Shown here in pieces: positions 1-8,267 of a stretch of 39,886 nt of DNA. The notes under the pieces are model-generated. The model had not been told where the DNA came from. It saw only the letters and a list, made by a program, of their open reading frames with translations, and made no database searches. Position 1 is the first letter of the stretch. Every line of letters begins with the position of its first letter. Source of the DNA: Acidimicrobiales bacterium (GTDB lineage: Bacteria > Actinomycetota > Acidimicrobiia > Acidimicrobiales > SZUA-35); contig JAHEJM010000003.1 in assembly GCA_024638815.1 (NCBI GenBank), positions 1-39,886 on the forward strand, written 5' to 3'. The translations under genes and the position numbers were made by a program.

Positions 1-42
1 CCCCGGGGAGGGGGTTGCCGGGCCACCAAAGTGCTGGGGGGT

Positions 43-405
43 TCAGCGGCGGACGGACTCGAACTGGGAGAGCAGGCGGAGAAAGGCGAAGATCCCGACG
101 AACAAGGCGACGGCCACCACGTCATTGCCGGTGGGGGCCAGGGCGGCGTAGAGTCCAAAGCCGGCCGACAGGGCGGCCAGCAGGCCGATGGAACCGACGT
201 GACGATCATCGACCCGACCGGCCAGGAAGAACGTGGCGATGCCGAACACCAGGGCGGCCAGCAAGGAGCCGACCACGGCCGGAGCCGACGTGTCAGCCGC
301 CAACAGCACGGCCTCTGCGGCCAACAGGACGGCGTCAGCCGCCAACAGCACGGCGTCAGCAGCCGGCAGCGCCGTTGCGATCGACGCCTGCGTGATCGTT
401 GCCAT
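43..405 (-). CDS. Small membrane protein with heptad-type repeats
   Basis: Unrecognised protein of about 120 residues. The N-terminal third contains three and a half copies of a seven-residue AADAVLL-like repeat, encoded by 21-bp direct repeats at roughly 292-366. Two to three hydrophobic segments follow (AVVGSLLAALVFGIATFFLAG; IGLLAALSAGFGLYAALA; DVVAVALFVGIFAFLRLL), so it is probably an inner-membrane protein. The ATG at 403-405 overlaps the stop codon of the upstream gene by one base (TGATG), which implies translational coupling to the large membrane protein before it; a TTG one codon earlier is also possible. No functional assignment is justified. Confidence 0.55.
   Translation of the reverse strand: MATITQASIATALPAADAVLLAADAVLLAAEAVLLAADTSAPAVVGSLLAALVFGIATFFLAGRVDDRHVGSIGLLAALSAGFGLYAALAPTGNDVVAVALFVGIFAFLRLLSQFESVRR
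292..366. repeat. 21-bp direct repeats in coding sequence
   Basis: Three full units (292-312, 313-333, 334-354) and a partial fourth. Units 1 and 3 are identical and unit 2 differs at a few positions. They encode the seven-residue repeats of the small membrane protein on the minus strand and preserve its frame. Confidence 0.8.
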
Positions 406-1631
406 CAACCGACGGACCCCGCCGATCGTCGACCCGTGAGCTCGCCCAACGTGGTGCTGAGCGCCCCCCTCACCTTGGGGTCACGCAGCTTCCAGATGAC
501 CCCGTCGACGAAGAAGTGGTGAAGCTGGAACGCGGCCGTCATCACGGCAATGGCCACACCGAACGAGACCGCGGTGACCGAGGAGATCAGCTGGCCGCTC
601 CAGCGGAACATGAAGGCCCCGATGAGGAAGATGCCGAGCCCCCACACCGCCGATTCCCGGACCAGCATGAGCCATGACCCCTGCCGGCCGGTGCGGATCT
701 GGCGCTCCCGCATCTGCAGGAACCAGGCGATGAACAGGTACTGGACCGAGTGGAAGAGGTTGACGAACTCGAAGTAGCTGTCGGTGCGCCACGTCCCCAC
801 CGACAGGTTGAACCACACCAGTTGGGCCAGGGCCGGAACGAGGAAGATCACGGGCATGGGAACCGCTGAGCGACGCAGGGCGTCGATCAGGGCCACGGCC
901 AGCACGCAGCCCAAACCGATGACGGCCCAGTTGGTCACCGTCAGCACCCACAGCGGCAAGCCGATGCTGGGCATGACCACGTCGAAGAAGGTGAGGTCAA
1001 CCCCCGGGATCTCGATGCGGGCCTGGAACTCGAGGCAGGTGGCGTACACGAACCAGGTCAGGCTGGACCGTAGCAGCGGGGTGACTTCGAACCCCGACCG
1101 GCGGGCGTACAGCAGGGTCAGGCCGATGGTCTGACCGCTGAAGTGGTAGGGCGACCAGATGAAGAAAGCCTTGACGAACCATGGAGCGAACCCGGACGGG
1201 CTGGCCAGGGAGCCGACCACACCGAGCCCCACGACCACCGGCACCACCCAGGCGGTGATGGGGAACTGGCTGGTGGTCTCCCGGGAGCGGTAGAGCCGAT
1301 AACTGGTGGCGGCGAAGTGGGGCCAGTTGAGGATCCAGAACGCCATGAGGGCCCAGCGGGCGGCCGAGTTGCCGAGGAAGGTGGCATCCTCGGCCCCCGA
1401 GTTGTGATCCAGGAACACGATGCCGAACCGTATGTAGACGAAGAACAGGACGGAGAAGCCGCCGAGGAACATGGCGTCGATGAACGGGCCCACGAAGTAG
1501 GTGGCCGACCCGGTCGACGCCGGGGTGGCGGCCCGATCGACGGCGACCGTCGACGATGGTGTCATGGTCACGGCGTCATCGACCGGACCCGCAGTGTCGA
1601 CGTCGTCGGTTCGCAGTCCCCTCGCCCACAT
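405..1631 (-). CDS. Polytopic membrane protein with conserved-looking His motifs
   Basis: A 408-residue integral membrane protein of unknown function with about eight to nine hydrophobic segments after a polar N-terminal stretch of about 45 residues. Histidines occur in or beside membrane segments: NWPHFAATSYRLYRS, WSPYHFSGQTIG, NLFHSVQYLF and FQLHHFFVDGVIWKLRDP. A spread of His residues like this is seen in membrane metalloenzymes such as the Brp/Blh carotene oxygenases, but I cannot establish homology. The ATG at 1629-1631 is used; ATG at 1563-1565 is a plausible shorter start, and neither has a strong ribosome-binding site. It is translationally coupled to the small membrane protein that follows. 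Confidence 0.65.
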   Translation of the reverse strand: MWARGLRTDDVDTAGPVDDAVTMTPSSTVAVDRAATPASTGSATYFVGPFIDAMFLGGFSVLFFVYIRFGIVFLDHNSGAEDATFLGNSAARWALMAFWILNWPHFAATSYRLYRSRETTSQFPITAWVVPVVVGLGVVGSLASPSGFAPWFVKAFFIWSPYHFSGQTIGLTLLYARRSGFEVTPLLRSSLTWFVYATCLEFQARIEIPGVDLTFFDVVMPSIGLPLWVLTVTNWAVIGLGCVLAVALIDALRRSAVPMPVIFLVPALAQLVWFNLSVGTWRTDSYFEFVNLFHSVQYLFIAWFLQMRERQIRTGRQGSWLMLVRESAVWGLGIFLIGAFMFRWSGQLISSVTAVSFGVAIAVMTAAFQLHHFFVDGVIWKLRDPKVRGALSTTLGELTGRRSAGSVG

Positions 1632-1729
1632 GCCGGTCGAGGGTACACAGCCACACCGGCGTCGTCGAGGCTCGGGGATGTTCGGCCCAGATCAACGGGC
1701 CGAACGCCACCCCGGGTCGGTACAGCCGT

Positions 1730-2830
1730 TCAGCCGGTCGTGGTTGGGTGAAGGCCGGCGATGCGACCCTCGTCGGGAGGCACCCGGCCATCACGAACCT
1801 CGGACCAGGTTCGTCGGGCCGCCTGCGGGCCGAATCGGTGCTCGACCGACAGCCAAGACCGGCTGTGGTCGATGAAGGAGAAAAGCGCCGCCCCGGTTCG
1901 TCGGCCGTACTCGTCGCGACCCCACTCGCTCATCATGCGACCGATCTCGGTCGGGGCGAAGAACAACTCGGGTTTCGGGCCGGCCTCCACCCTGGCCGGT
2001 GGGGCGTCGTGGTGGCTCATGCCGACGGTCATCGAATAGTGGAGCCGGTCGCTCAGGTGCTGGTGGACCGCGGCCAACACCGTGGTGTTGCCGGCCATGT
2101 CTATGGCCACCGACGGAACCGGGGCCACGGTGTCGAGCCGGTCATAGGCCACGACCGAGTCGTACAACCCGAGTGATGAGACGAAGCCGGCATTGCCGGC
2201 CGAGGTGACACCGACAAGGCGGGCCGCACCTCGCCCGGCGGCACAGTGGGCGAAGCCGACGGCCGTCTTGGATGAGGCCGACAACACGATCACCTGGTCG
2301 GCGTCGAAATAGCGATTGGCGGCGAAGAACTCCTCGGCGGCAAAGCCGGTGATGAACAGGCCTCGGAGGAGGGCGTGACGGTCCTCGCCGTCGGTGCCGG
2401 GCTCGTACAGCGGGTCGAGGCGGGTGTCGAGGAAGGCCCGGTAGACGGGGGCGTGGGCCTGGCGATTCGGGCCGTCGTCGCGGAAGCCGTGGTTGGAGGA
2501 GCTCACGGTCATGGTCACCTGATCGGCCATGGGGTACCACCCGTAGTAGCGGCCACCGACGGCGACGTCAGGATGGCGGGACTCGACCAGGTCGGCCCAG
2601 CCCATGGCCGGGACCCGACCCCAGCCTTTTTCGGCCGGGAAGAAGTCCCAGTAGCCGAAGGCGTCGCCCATTGCGGCATAGGTGATGTTGTTGGCGGTGA
2701 CGGCGAAGCGGTCGACCCGCAACCGAACCTGACCCTCCTCCAGTGGCGGGTCCTCGGTCTCGAACAGCCTGGTCCGACCGTGGTCGGCCCGATCGACCTC
2801 GAGCACGGTCGTGGTGGCGCTCGTCGTCAT
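1730..2830 (-). CDS. DUF2855 family protein (MDR-like oxidoreductase)
   Basis: A 366-residue protein resembling the DUF2855 family, distant relatives of the medium-chain dehydrogenase/reductase fold. The N-terminal part looks like a GroES-like segment (EGQVRLRVDRFAVTANNITY, then GDAFGYWDFFP and WGRVPAMGWADLV). The middle carries VIVLSASSKTAVGFAH, the position of a nucleotide-binding Rossmann segment, followed by GVTSAGNAGFV. Substrate and cofactor are unknown. The ATG at 2828-2830 is preferred over upstream in-frame starts because a purine-rich AGGAGGGG lies about 5 bases before it. A 157-bp gap containing a long inverted repeat separates it from the DinB-like gene upstream. Confidence 0.75.
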   Translation of the reverse strand: MTTSATTTVLEVDRADHGRTRLFETEDPPLEEGQVRLRVDRFAVTANNITYAAMGDAFGYWDFFPAEKGWGRVPAMGWADLVESRHPDVAVGGRYYGWYPMADQVTMTVSSSNHGFRDDGPNRQAHAPVYRAFLDTRLDPLYEPGTDGEDRHALLRGLFITGFAAEEFFAANRYFDADQVIVLSASSKTAVGFAHCAAGRGAARLVGVTSAGNAGFVSSLGLYDSVVAYDRLDTVAPVPSVAIDMAGNTTVLAAVHQHLSDRLHYSMTVGMSHHDAPPARVEAGPKPELFFAPTEIGRMMSEWGRDEYGRRTGAALFSFIDHSRSWLSVEHRFGPQAARRTWSEVRDGRVPPDEGRIAGLHPTTTG

Positions 2831-2897
2831 CTTGCCCCTCCTGGAACCATCGTGCAGCGTCTCGCTGCCGGGAACCGGGCGGTCCCGGCTTGCGATG

Positions 2898-2962
2898 CGA
2901 GATTTCCTTGGTAGTCGATACCTTGAACATTGCGGCAAGTCATTTGTACCAAGGAAATCTCG
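2898..2962. repeat. Perfect 16-bp inverted repeat, 33-nt loop
   Basis: The left arm at 2898-2913 (CGAGATTTCCTTGGTA) is exactly complementary to the right arm at 2947-2962. It lies between the DinB-like gene and the DUF2855 gene, both on the minus strand, and starts 68 bp upstream of the DUF2855 start codon. The arms are more AT-rich than their surroundings. There is no T-run expected of a simple terminator. It could be an mRNA hairpin, a regulator site or a small mobile-element relic. Confidence 0.85.
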
Positions 2963-2967
2963 AGATA

Positions 2968-2982
2968 CCGGCCGAAGGCCGG
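2968..2982 (-). terminator. Short GC hairpin after the DinB-like gene
   Basis: CCGGCC-GAA-GGCCGG forms a tight 6-bp stem immediately downstream of the DinB-like gene's stop codon at 2988 (minus strand). There is no T-tract, so termination is only a guess from its position. Confidence 0.3.
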
Positions 2983-2987
2983 GATAC

Positions 2988-3542
2988 CTAGATGACGAGC
3001 GGATAGCCGTCGAGTTCGATGAGCAGGCCGGAGACGGGGCGGTCGGGAAGACTGCGGCCCAGATGGTCGGAGCGGACCTCGGCGATCCACGTGCTGTGTT
3101 GGTATTCGTGATTGATCACGGCGATGAGCAGTCCGGCGGCGATGTGGCGAAGCTGTCGAGGCGCACCGACCCGACCGGCATCGATGTCGTTCATGCGAAC
3201 CCGCAGGCGCTCGGCGGCCCGGATTCGATACGATCGCAACCGCTCGCCATCGGGCATGTCGCCCCGGTCCGCTTCGGCCGTCGCACTGTCCATCAACCGA
3301 TCGAGTTCCGGATCGAGCAAAGGCTCGGCCGCGGTCAGGTTCCGAACCATGAAATGGGACACCGCGGCCTGATGGCCGAGGTGCCAGGCGATGGGACTGA
3401 AGTTCTCGTGGGGCCGCCATCGCACATCGTCGTCGCGTAGATCCGACCACAGCGAGTCGGTGTAGGCCAGCGCCCGATCGTACTCCTCGAGCAGCCGACC
3501 GATGTCGTGGCGGGGTGAGTGTGTGGCGTCGAGATCGGACAT
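2988..3542 (-). CDS. DinB-superfamily protein
   Basis: A 184-residue protein with the four-helix DinB_2-type fold signature. Candidate metal ligands are the histidines of IAWHLGHQAAVSHF (residues about 50-63) and of INHEYQHSTWIAEV (about 140-153). The His-x-x-His and HExxH-like spacing matches DinB/EgtB-N domains, which hold a divalent metal and commonly act in thiol transfer or dehalogenation-type chemistry. The actual substrate cannot be inferred. It is full-length for a stand-alone DinB protein. The stop of the enoyl-CoA hydratase-like gene at 3553 would place it downstream of that gene on the same strand, with a 10-nt gap, so the two probably share a transcript. Confidence 0.75.
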   Translation of the reverse strand: MSDLDATHSPRHDIGRLLEEYDRALAYTDSLWSDLRDDDVRWRPHENFSPIAWHLGHQAAVSHFMVRNLTAAEPLLDPELDRLMDSATAEADRGDMPDGERLRSYRIRAAERLRVRMNDIDAGRVGAPRQLRHIAAGLLIAVINHEYQHSTWIAEVRSDHLGRSLPDRPVSGLLIELDGYPLVI

Positions 3543-3552
3543 CGCCGCCCCC

Positions 3553-4413
3553 TCAACTGCCGGGCAACGGAAGGCGGGCGAATTCGGGTGCTCGCTTCTG
3601 GAGGAACGACTGGACGCCTTCGGCGAAATCGGGCCGCCCGAAGCTCTCGATCATCAACTGCTGGGACTCGACTTCGGCCTGACCCAGACCGCGATGGAGC
3701 TGCTGGTAGACCTGGCGCTTCATGATGGCGATCGACGACGGCGAGCACCGGGTGGCCAACTGCTCGAGGTAGTCCCGGCAGTAGGCAAGCAGCCGGTCGG
3801 GCTCGACCAGGTGGTTGGCCAAGCCCAGTCGCAGAGCCTCCTCGCCTTTGACCCGGCGGGACGAGATGAGCAGGTCGAGGGCCACCGCCGGGCCAACCAG
3901 TCGGGGCAGCAACCAGCTCAGCCCCCACTCGGCGATCAGGCCCCGCTCGGCGAAGGCGGTGACGAACAGGGCGTCGGGGGTGACCACTCGCAGGTCGCAG
4001 GCCAGGGCGAACGGGTAGGCCATGCCGGCCACGGCACCGTTGACGGCGGCGATGATCGGCTTGTCCATGGCCATCAGGTAGGTGAGGCGACCGTCGAAGT
4101 CACCGTCGGCACCGGCCCACGGATAGCGCCGGTGATCGGTGTCGTCGCCATCCTCCTCCTCGTCGAGATCGATGGTTTGCCGGCCCGACGACAGGGCGTC
4201 GAGGGCATTCATGTCGGCCCCGGCGCAGAACGCCCGGCCGGCCCCGGTGATGATGATGCCGACCACCCGGCGATCTCCGGCCGCCTGTTCCAGAGCATCG
4301 CGGATCTCGACATCCATGGTGGTGGTCCAGGCGTTCATCGACTCCGGTCGATTGAGGGTGATGGTGGCAACCGGGTCGTCGACCTCGTAGAGGATCTCGG
4401 TGTAGTCGCTCAT
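3553..4413 (-). CDS. Enoyl-CoA hydratase/isomerase family protein
   Basis: A 286-residue crotonase-superfamily protein. The N-terminal ATITLNRPESMNAW segment, the oxyanion-hole region ITGAGRAFCAGADM, the second oxyanion segment AAVNGAVAGMAYPFALACDL and the GLIAEWGLSWLLPRLVG segment carrying the likely acid/base Glu are all present. It should act on an acyl-CoA thioester (hydration, isomerisation or a related reaction) in the cytoplasm. An acidic insertion (DLDEEEDGDDTDHRR) lies after the first oxyanion segment, where the family often varies. The ATG at 4411-4413 is chosen because AGAGAGG lies just upstream and homology begins there; an upstream in-frame extension does not resemble protein. 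Confidence 0.88.
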   Translation of the reverse strand: MSDYTEILYEVDDPVATITLNRPESMNAWTTTMDVEIRDALEQAAGDRRVVGIIITGAGRAFCAGADMNALDALSSGRQTIDLDEEEDGDDTDHRRYPWAGADGDFDGRLTYLMAMDKPIIAAVNGAVAGMAYPFALACDLRVVTPDALFVTAFAERGLIAEWGLSWLLPRLVGPAVALDLLISSRRVKGEEALRLGLANHLVEPDRLLAYCRDYLEQLATRCSPSSIAIMKRQVYQQLHRGLGQAEVESQQLMIESFGRPDFAEGVQSFLQKRAPEFARLPLPGS

Positions 4414-4492
4414 GGCCTCTCTGTAACACAGATTCGCCGGCTCGGGCGATTCGTCACGCCCCAGGGCACGCCTTCGGGCACGCCGGTTCCGG

Positions 4493-5728
4493 TCAGGCGT
4501 CCAGTTGGTGGCAAAGCTCGGACAGGAAGTACTCGCAGTCGGTGACGATGCCCACCGCCTGATGGGTGCCACGGTCGGTCAGCTTGATGACGGTGTCGGC
4601 GTCGGTGTCGACACAGAAGGTGGCGACCCTGGCCGGGAGGATGTTGCCCACCGCCACCGAATGCAACATCGTGGCCACCATCAAGCAGACACCGGCGTTG
4701 CCCACCACGGCCCGCATGGCGTCGGTGGCTTCCAACACATCGGGGATCACATCGGGGAGCGGGCCGTCATCGCGGATCGATCCGCACAGCACGAATGGTG
4801 TACCGGTGGTGACGCAGGTATGCATGACCCCGCCGGTGATCAGCCCCTGTTCGACGGCGGCGGCGATCGACCCGGCCCGGCGGACCCGGTTGATGGCCCG
4901 CAGATGGTGGGTGTGGCCATGAGGTCCGGACTGCCCGCTCTCCAGGTCGACACCGAGGGAGGTGCCCAGCATGTCGGCCTCGATGTCGTGAGCGGCCAGA
5001 GCGTTGCCGGCCAGCAACACCGTCACCCAACCCTTGTCGATCAGCCGGGCCAGCAGCGGGGCGCTGCCGGAATGCACGATGGCCGGTCCACCCACCAGGA
5101 CCACGTCTCGACCGGCGGCCCGGGCTCGGCCCATGGCCTCGGCGGCGTCGGCGATCATGCGCCGCTTGGGTCGCTCGGTGGACACGTCACTGCCCATGAA
5201 CCGGAAGTCGATGTCGCCTCCGTCGACCTCGTCCTCGACGTCGACCCGCACCCCGGTGTAGCCGACCACGAACTGCTGCCCGGCCTTGGCCTTGTGCATG
5301 GGACAGGTTTCGGCTCGCCAGGTCCCGTCGTCGTCCTGCCGGACCCGGATCCCGCAGTCCATCTCGATGTGCTCCACCTCAACCGCCTGACCGGCGATGA
5401 GCACCGAGGTGGGGAAGTTGGTGGTGGAATGGAAGTCCTCGGGCAGCACCCCGTCAACATCGGCGGTGGCCAGGGTGGCCTCGGTCTCGTCGAAGGTGGC
5501 GCCCAGCCGGCCGGCCCGGCGGCAGGCCGCCAGCAACGTCGCCCGGTCATCGGCCTGGATGACCAGCTCGGCCAATGACTGGTCGTTGGCCCGCTCCCCC
5601 ACCCGGAACCGTCGGAGCCTGGTGGTGACCCCCATGGCGTCGAGTTCGTCGAGCACCTGAGCCAGGCGTTTCTGATCCAGCAGATCCCCGTGAAGGGTCA
5701 ACTTCTCGCTTTGCACATGACCTGCCAT
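4493..5728 (-). CDS. LOR/SDH-domain protein, archaeal-type ornithine cyclodeaminase-like (TIGR00300)
   Basis: A 411-residue protein of the TIGR00300 family. The N-terminal 100 residues (LHGDLLDQKRLAQVLDELDA, then LAELVIQADD) match the LOR/SDH conserved region, and the rest is a deoxyhypusine-synthase-like Rossmann domain (VVLVGGPAIVHSGSAPLLA, GVMHTCVTTGTPFVLCGSIRDDGPLP). Characterised relatives are the archaeal ornithine cyclodeaminase and the C-terminal half of cyanobacterial AgrE/ArgZ, which convert ornithine to proline and ammonia. Activity here is inferred from family. The cysteines in EMDCGIRV and ETCPMHKAK are noteworthy. It is transcribed alone or as the first gene of the leftward 4.4-5.7 kb group. 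Confidence 0.8.
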   Translation of the reverse strand: MAGHVQSEKLTLHGDLLDQKRLAQVLDELDAMGVTTRLRRFRVGERANDQSLAELVIQADDRATLLAACRRAGRLGATFDETEATLATADVDGVLPEDFHSTTNFPTSVLIAGQAVEVEHIEMDCGIRVRQDDDGTWRAETCPMHKAKAGQQFVVGYTGVRVDVEDEVDGGDIDFRFMGSDVSTERPKRRMIADAAEAMGRARAAGRDVVLVGGPAIVHSGSAPLLARLIDKGWVTVLLAGNALAAHDIEADMLGTSLGVDLESGQSGPHGHTHHLRAINRVRRAGSIAAAVEQGLITGGVMHTCVTTGTPFVLCGSIRDDGPLPDVIPDVLEATDAMRAVVGNAGVCLMVATMLHSVAVGNILPARVATFCVDTDADTVIKLTDRGTHQAVGIVTDCEYFLSELCHQLDA

Positions 5729-5894
5729 TCGTCGGTGACCGGGCTCGGCTCTCCCGGCTCAACAGTATCCCTTCGGCGGATCGGCGAACACCGGCGGCAC
5801 GGTCGCCAGCCGGCGTCGTGCCCTGCGTCTCGCCCGGTGTTCTCGCCGTGCCCGCCGCCGGACCGTGTCATCGGCAACCCACTACCGTTGTGCC

Positions 5895-6716
5895 ATGAGG
5901 ATCGGCATCAGCATTCCCAACTTCGGCGACTACGGCGACCCGGCGGCCGTGATCGATCTGGCCGTGACCGCCGAGCGGGTCGGGTTCGACGGGTTCTTCC
6001 TGTGGGATCACATCGTCATCGCCGATGGTGTCGACGTCGCCGATCCATGGGTGATGCTGGGGGCCATGGCCCAGGCCACCGAGCGGATCATGCTGGGACC
6101 GATGGTCACCCCGATCCCCCGGCGACGGCCGTGGGTGCTGGCCCGCCAGGCGACGTCGGTCGATCACCTGTCGGGGGGTCGGCTGATCCTGGGGGTCGGA
6201 CTGGGGGCGCCGGCGGCCGAGGAGTTCGGCACCTTCGGCGAACCCGAATCGGACCGGACCCGGGCCGAGCTGCTGGAGGAGGGGTTGGACGTATTGACCG
6301 GCATATGGTCGGGCGAGCCGTTCTCCTACTCGGGCCGGCACTTCGAGGTGGCCGAGACGGTGTTCGGTCCCCGCCCGGTGCGGTCGAGCGGCATCCCGAT
6401 CTGGGTGGCCGGCATGTGGCCCAACCGTCCGCCGTTCCGCCGGGCGGCCCGGTATGACGGAGTGGCCCCCATCCGGGCCGACATGGCGCCCATGGGTCCC
6501 GAGGAGCTGGCCGACGTGGTGGCTTATGTGACGCAGCACCGGGCCGAGGTCGAAGCGGCCGAGCAGCCGTTCGATGTGGCCGTCGGCGCCGCCCCCGACC
6601 CCGACACCATCGCCGCCCTCGCTGACGCCGGGGCGACCTGGGTCATGATCGGCCCCGACTTCGGAGCCGCCGTCGACGATGTCAAAGCCATGATCGAAGC
6701 CGGCGTTCCTCGATAG
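5895..6716 (+). CDS. LLM-class flavin/F420-dependent oxidoreductase
   Basis: A 273-residue luciferase-like (bacterial TIM-barrel) oxidoreductase. It begins MRIGISIPNFGDYGDP and continues with ERVGFDGFFLWDHIVI, VTPIPRRRPWVLARQATSVD, LSGGRLILGVGLGAPAAEEF and IPIWVAGMWPNRPPF, all characteristic of the family. In actinobacteria such proteins commonly use F420, but FMN cannot be excluded and the substrate is unknown. The ATG at 5895 is where family homology starts, rather than an upstream in-frame GTG at 5865. It is divergent from the LOR/SDH gene across a 166-bp gap. Confidence 0.88.
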   Translation: MRIGISIPNFGDYGDPAAVIDLAVTAERVGFDGFFLWDHIVIADGVDVADPWVMLGAMAQATERIMLGPMVTPIPRRRPWVLARQATSVDHLSGGRLILGVGLGAPAAEEFGTFGEPESDRTRAELLEEGLDVLTGIWSGEPFSYSGRHFEVAETVFGPRPVRSSGIPIWVAGMWPNRPPFRRAARYDGVAPIRADMAPMGPEELADVVAYVTQHRAEVEAAEQPFDVAVGAAPDPDTIAALADAGATWVMIGPDFGAAVDDVKAMIEAGVPR

Positions 6717-6884
6717 CTCGGTCTGGCCGGTTGCGCTCCGGTGGTTCATGTGCACGGTGGTGGTGTCCAACGTCTCGGAGATGTGTTCGACGGGAGTTCG
6801 TCCCAGCGGTAACAGCCGCATTGGACAACTCGATCCGCCACCCCGCCTGCCGGGGCGTTGGGTGAACTCGGCGCTCGGGCTTCG

Positions 6885-6903
6885 TGTCGGACACGGTCCG
6901 ACA
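6885..6903. promoter_or_regulatory. Operator-like palindrome (8-3-8)
   Basis: TGTCGGAC and GTCCGACA are perfect 8-bp arms around a 3-bp centre. The palindrome ends 22 bp before the start codon of the alpha/beta hydrolase, a typical position for a repressor operator such as those bound by TetR-type proteins. No regulator gene is adjacent in this window. Confidence 0.55.
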
Positions 6904-6925
6904 ATCAACCGGTACCATCCCTCCA

Positions 6926-7831
6926 ATGGGAACCTACCACCCCGAGCTGACAAAGGCATGGCTCTATCCGCCATCCCTCGGCCTTCCCCGAACGCTGCCC
7001 TTCTTCCGCGCCATGGAGGCGCTCCAGAGGCGCTTCATCAGTCCAAAGGCACGCAAGGTGTCGGTCAGCGAAACCGCCGATGTCTATTTCGTCGGGCCAC
7101 CGTCAGGACGCACGCCTGCCCCGGCGCTGCTGTGGATGCACGGCGGCGGTCTGGTGATCGGGACCGCCGTTTCGGAGTTCTCCTTTACCCTCGAGCGGTA
7201 CAGCCCGCACATGGATGTGGCGATGGCATTCGTCGAATACCGCCTTGCCCCCGAACACCCGTTCCCGGCTGCGTTGGACGACTGTGCCGCAGCGCTGGAG
7301 TGGTTGGCCGCCCAGCCCGATGTCGACTCCAGCCGCATCGCCATCGGAGGTGTGAGTGCCGGTGGCGGCCTGGCAGCGGGATTGGCCCTTCGAGCTCGTG
7401 ATGAGATGGACGTCCAACCGGTCTTCCAATTGCTGATCTACCCGATGATCGACGACCGCACCGCCCACCGAACGGACCTCGACGACATGCCGGCCAAGCT
7501 GTGGAACCAGACCTGCAATCGCTTCGGCTGGTCGTCCTATCTGGCTGGTGCCACGGGTGACGACGTGCACTCCCACGCCGCACCATCCCGCGCCGAAGAT
7601 CTGTCCGGCCTACCGCCGGCGTGGATCGGAGTCGGCACGCTGGACCTGTTTCACGACGAGAACGTCGAGTACGCCCGACGCCTGCAGGAGGCCGGCGTGC
7701 CCTGTGAACTGAAGGTGGTCGAGGGTGGCTACCACGGCTTCGATCTGGGCCGCGCCCCGGTTGTACAGGACTTCCACCGCAGCCAGATCGACGCACTTGG
7801 GGCGGCGTTTGATCCGGACCCGGCAGGCTGA
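6926..7831 (+). CDS. Alpha/beta hydrolase fold-3 esterase (HSL family)
   Basis: A 301-residue carboxylester hydrolase. The oxyanion-hole motif HGGG (in LLWMHGGGLVIG), the nucleophile elbow GVSAGG with the catalytic Ser, and a C-terminal GGYHGFD with the catalytic His identify the hormone-sensitive-lipase family; the acidic residue is probably the Asp in WIGVGTLDLFHDEN. It would hydrolyse short acyl esters in the cytoplasm. The ATG at 6926 fits the family; it has no obvious Shine-Dalgarno sequence, so a short leader is possible. An 8-3-8 palindrome just upstream suggests repression by an unlinked regulator. Confidence 0.88.
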   Translation: MGTYHPELTKAWLYPPSLGLPRTLPFFRAMEALQRRFISPKARKVSVSETADVYFVGPPSGRTPAPALLWMHGGGLVIGTAVSEFSFTLERYSPHMDVAMAFVEYRLAPEHPFPAALDDCAAALEWLAAQPDVDSSRIAIGGVSAGGGLAAGLALRARDEMDVQPVFQLLIYPMIDDRTAHRTDLDDMPAKLWNQTCNRFGWSSYLAGATGDDVHSHAAPSRAEDLSGLPPAWIGVGTLDLFHDENVEYARRLQEAGVPCELKVVEGGYHGFDLGRAPVVQDFHRSQIDALGAAFDPDPAG

Positions 7832-8081
7832 GCGCCGCCTCGACAACCTTCGATCTCTGTGATCGCCCCGCCGACTTCGCCATGTAGCTGCGCGGCCAAA
7901 CGCCGGTTCATCAGCGCGCCGACTCGCCGTTTGCAAGCGTCGTCACCGCGCCGGTCACAGTCATGCCCAGGACGTCCCCGCTCCCCGCTCGTCGGTGAGG
8001 ATAGGTCTGCCGGCCGGAGGCCACCGGGTCGGAGCGTTCCTGCTCGGGAACGGCAGCTTGCATAACATCGGCAAGCAGAAC
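7832..8081. other. Gap with no recognisable gene
   Basis: About 250 bp between the esterase and the GNAT remnant. Short open frames exist on both strands, but none has recognisable protein character. It leads into the decayed region that follows. Confidence 0.5.
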
Positions 8082-8267
8082 TCATGCCTGGTCAGTGGCC
8101 AACCGAGAATAGAGGGTCATGTCGTGCCAACCGTCGGCGTGAAGGTTTGCGCCGCGGCGAACACCCTCTTCGGTGAAGCCGGCTCGCAACGCCACACGTC
8201 GAGAGGCATCGTTTCGGGTTGAGTGTTGAAGCTGGATGCGGTGGATGCCGAGTCGATGGGACCATTC
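8082..8267 (-). pseudogene. GNAT acetyltransferase C-terminal remnant
   Basis: About 60 codons read LGIHRIQLQHSTRNDASRRV then ALRAGFTEEGVRRGANLHAD and DMTLYSRLATD. This is the C-terminal half of a RimJ/RimL-type GNAT N-acetyltransferase, including the acetyl-CoA-binding N-x-x-S region. The N-terminal half, with the main acetyl-CoA loop, is absent: upstream of about 8267 the reading frame turns into unrelated sequence. It is therefore a 3' remnant, not a working gene. Confidence 0.7.
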
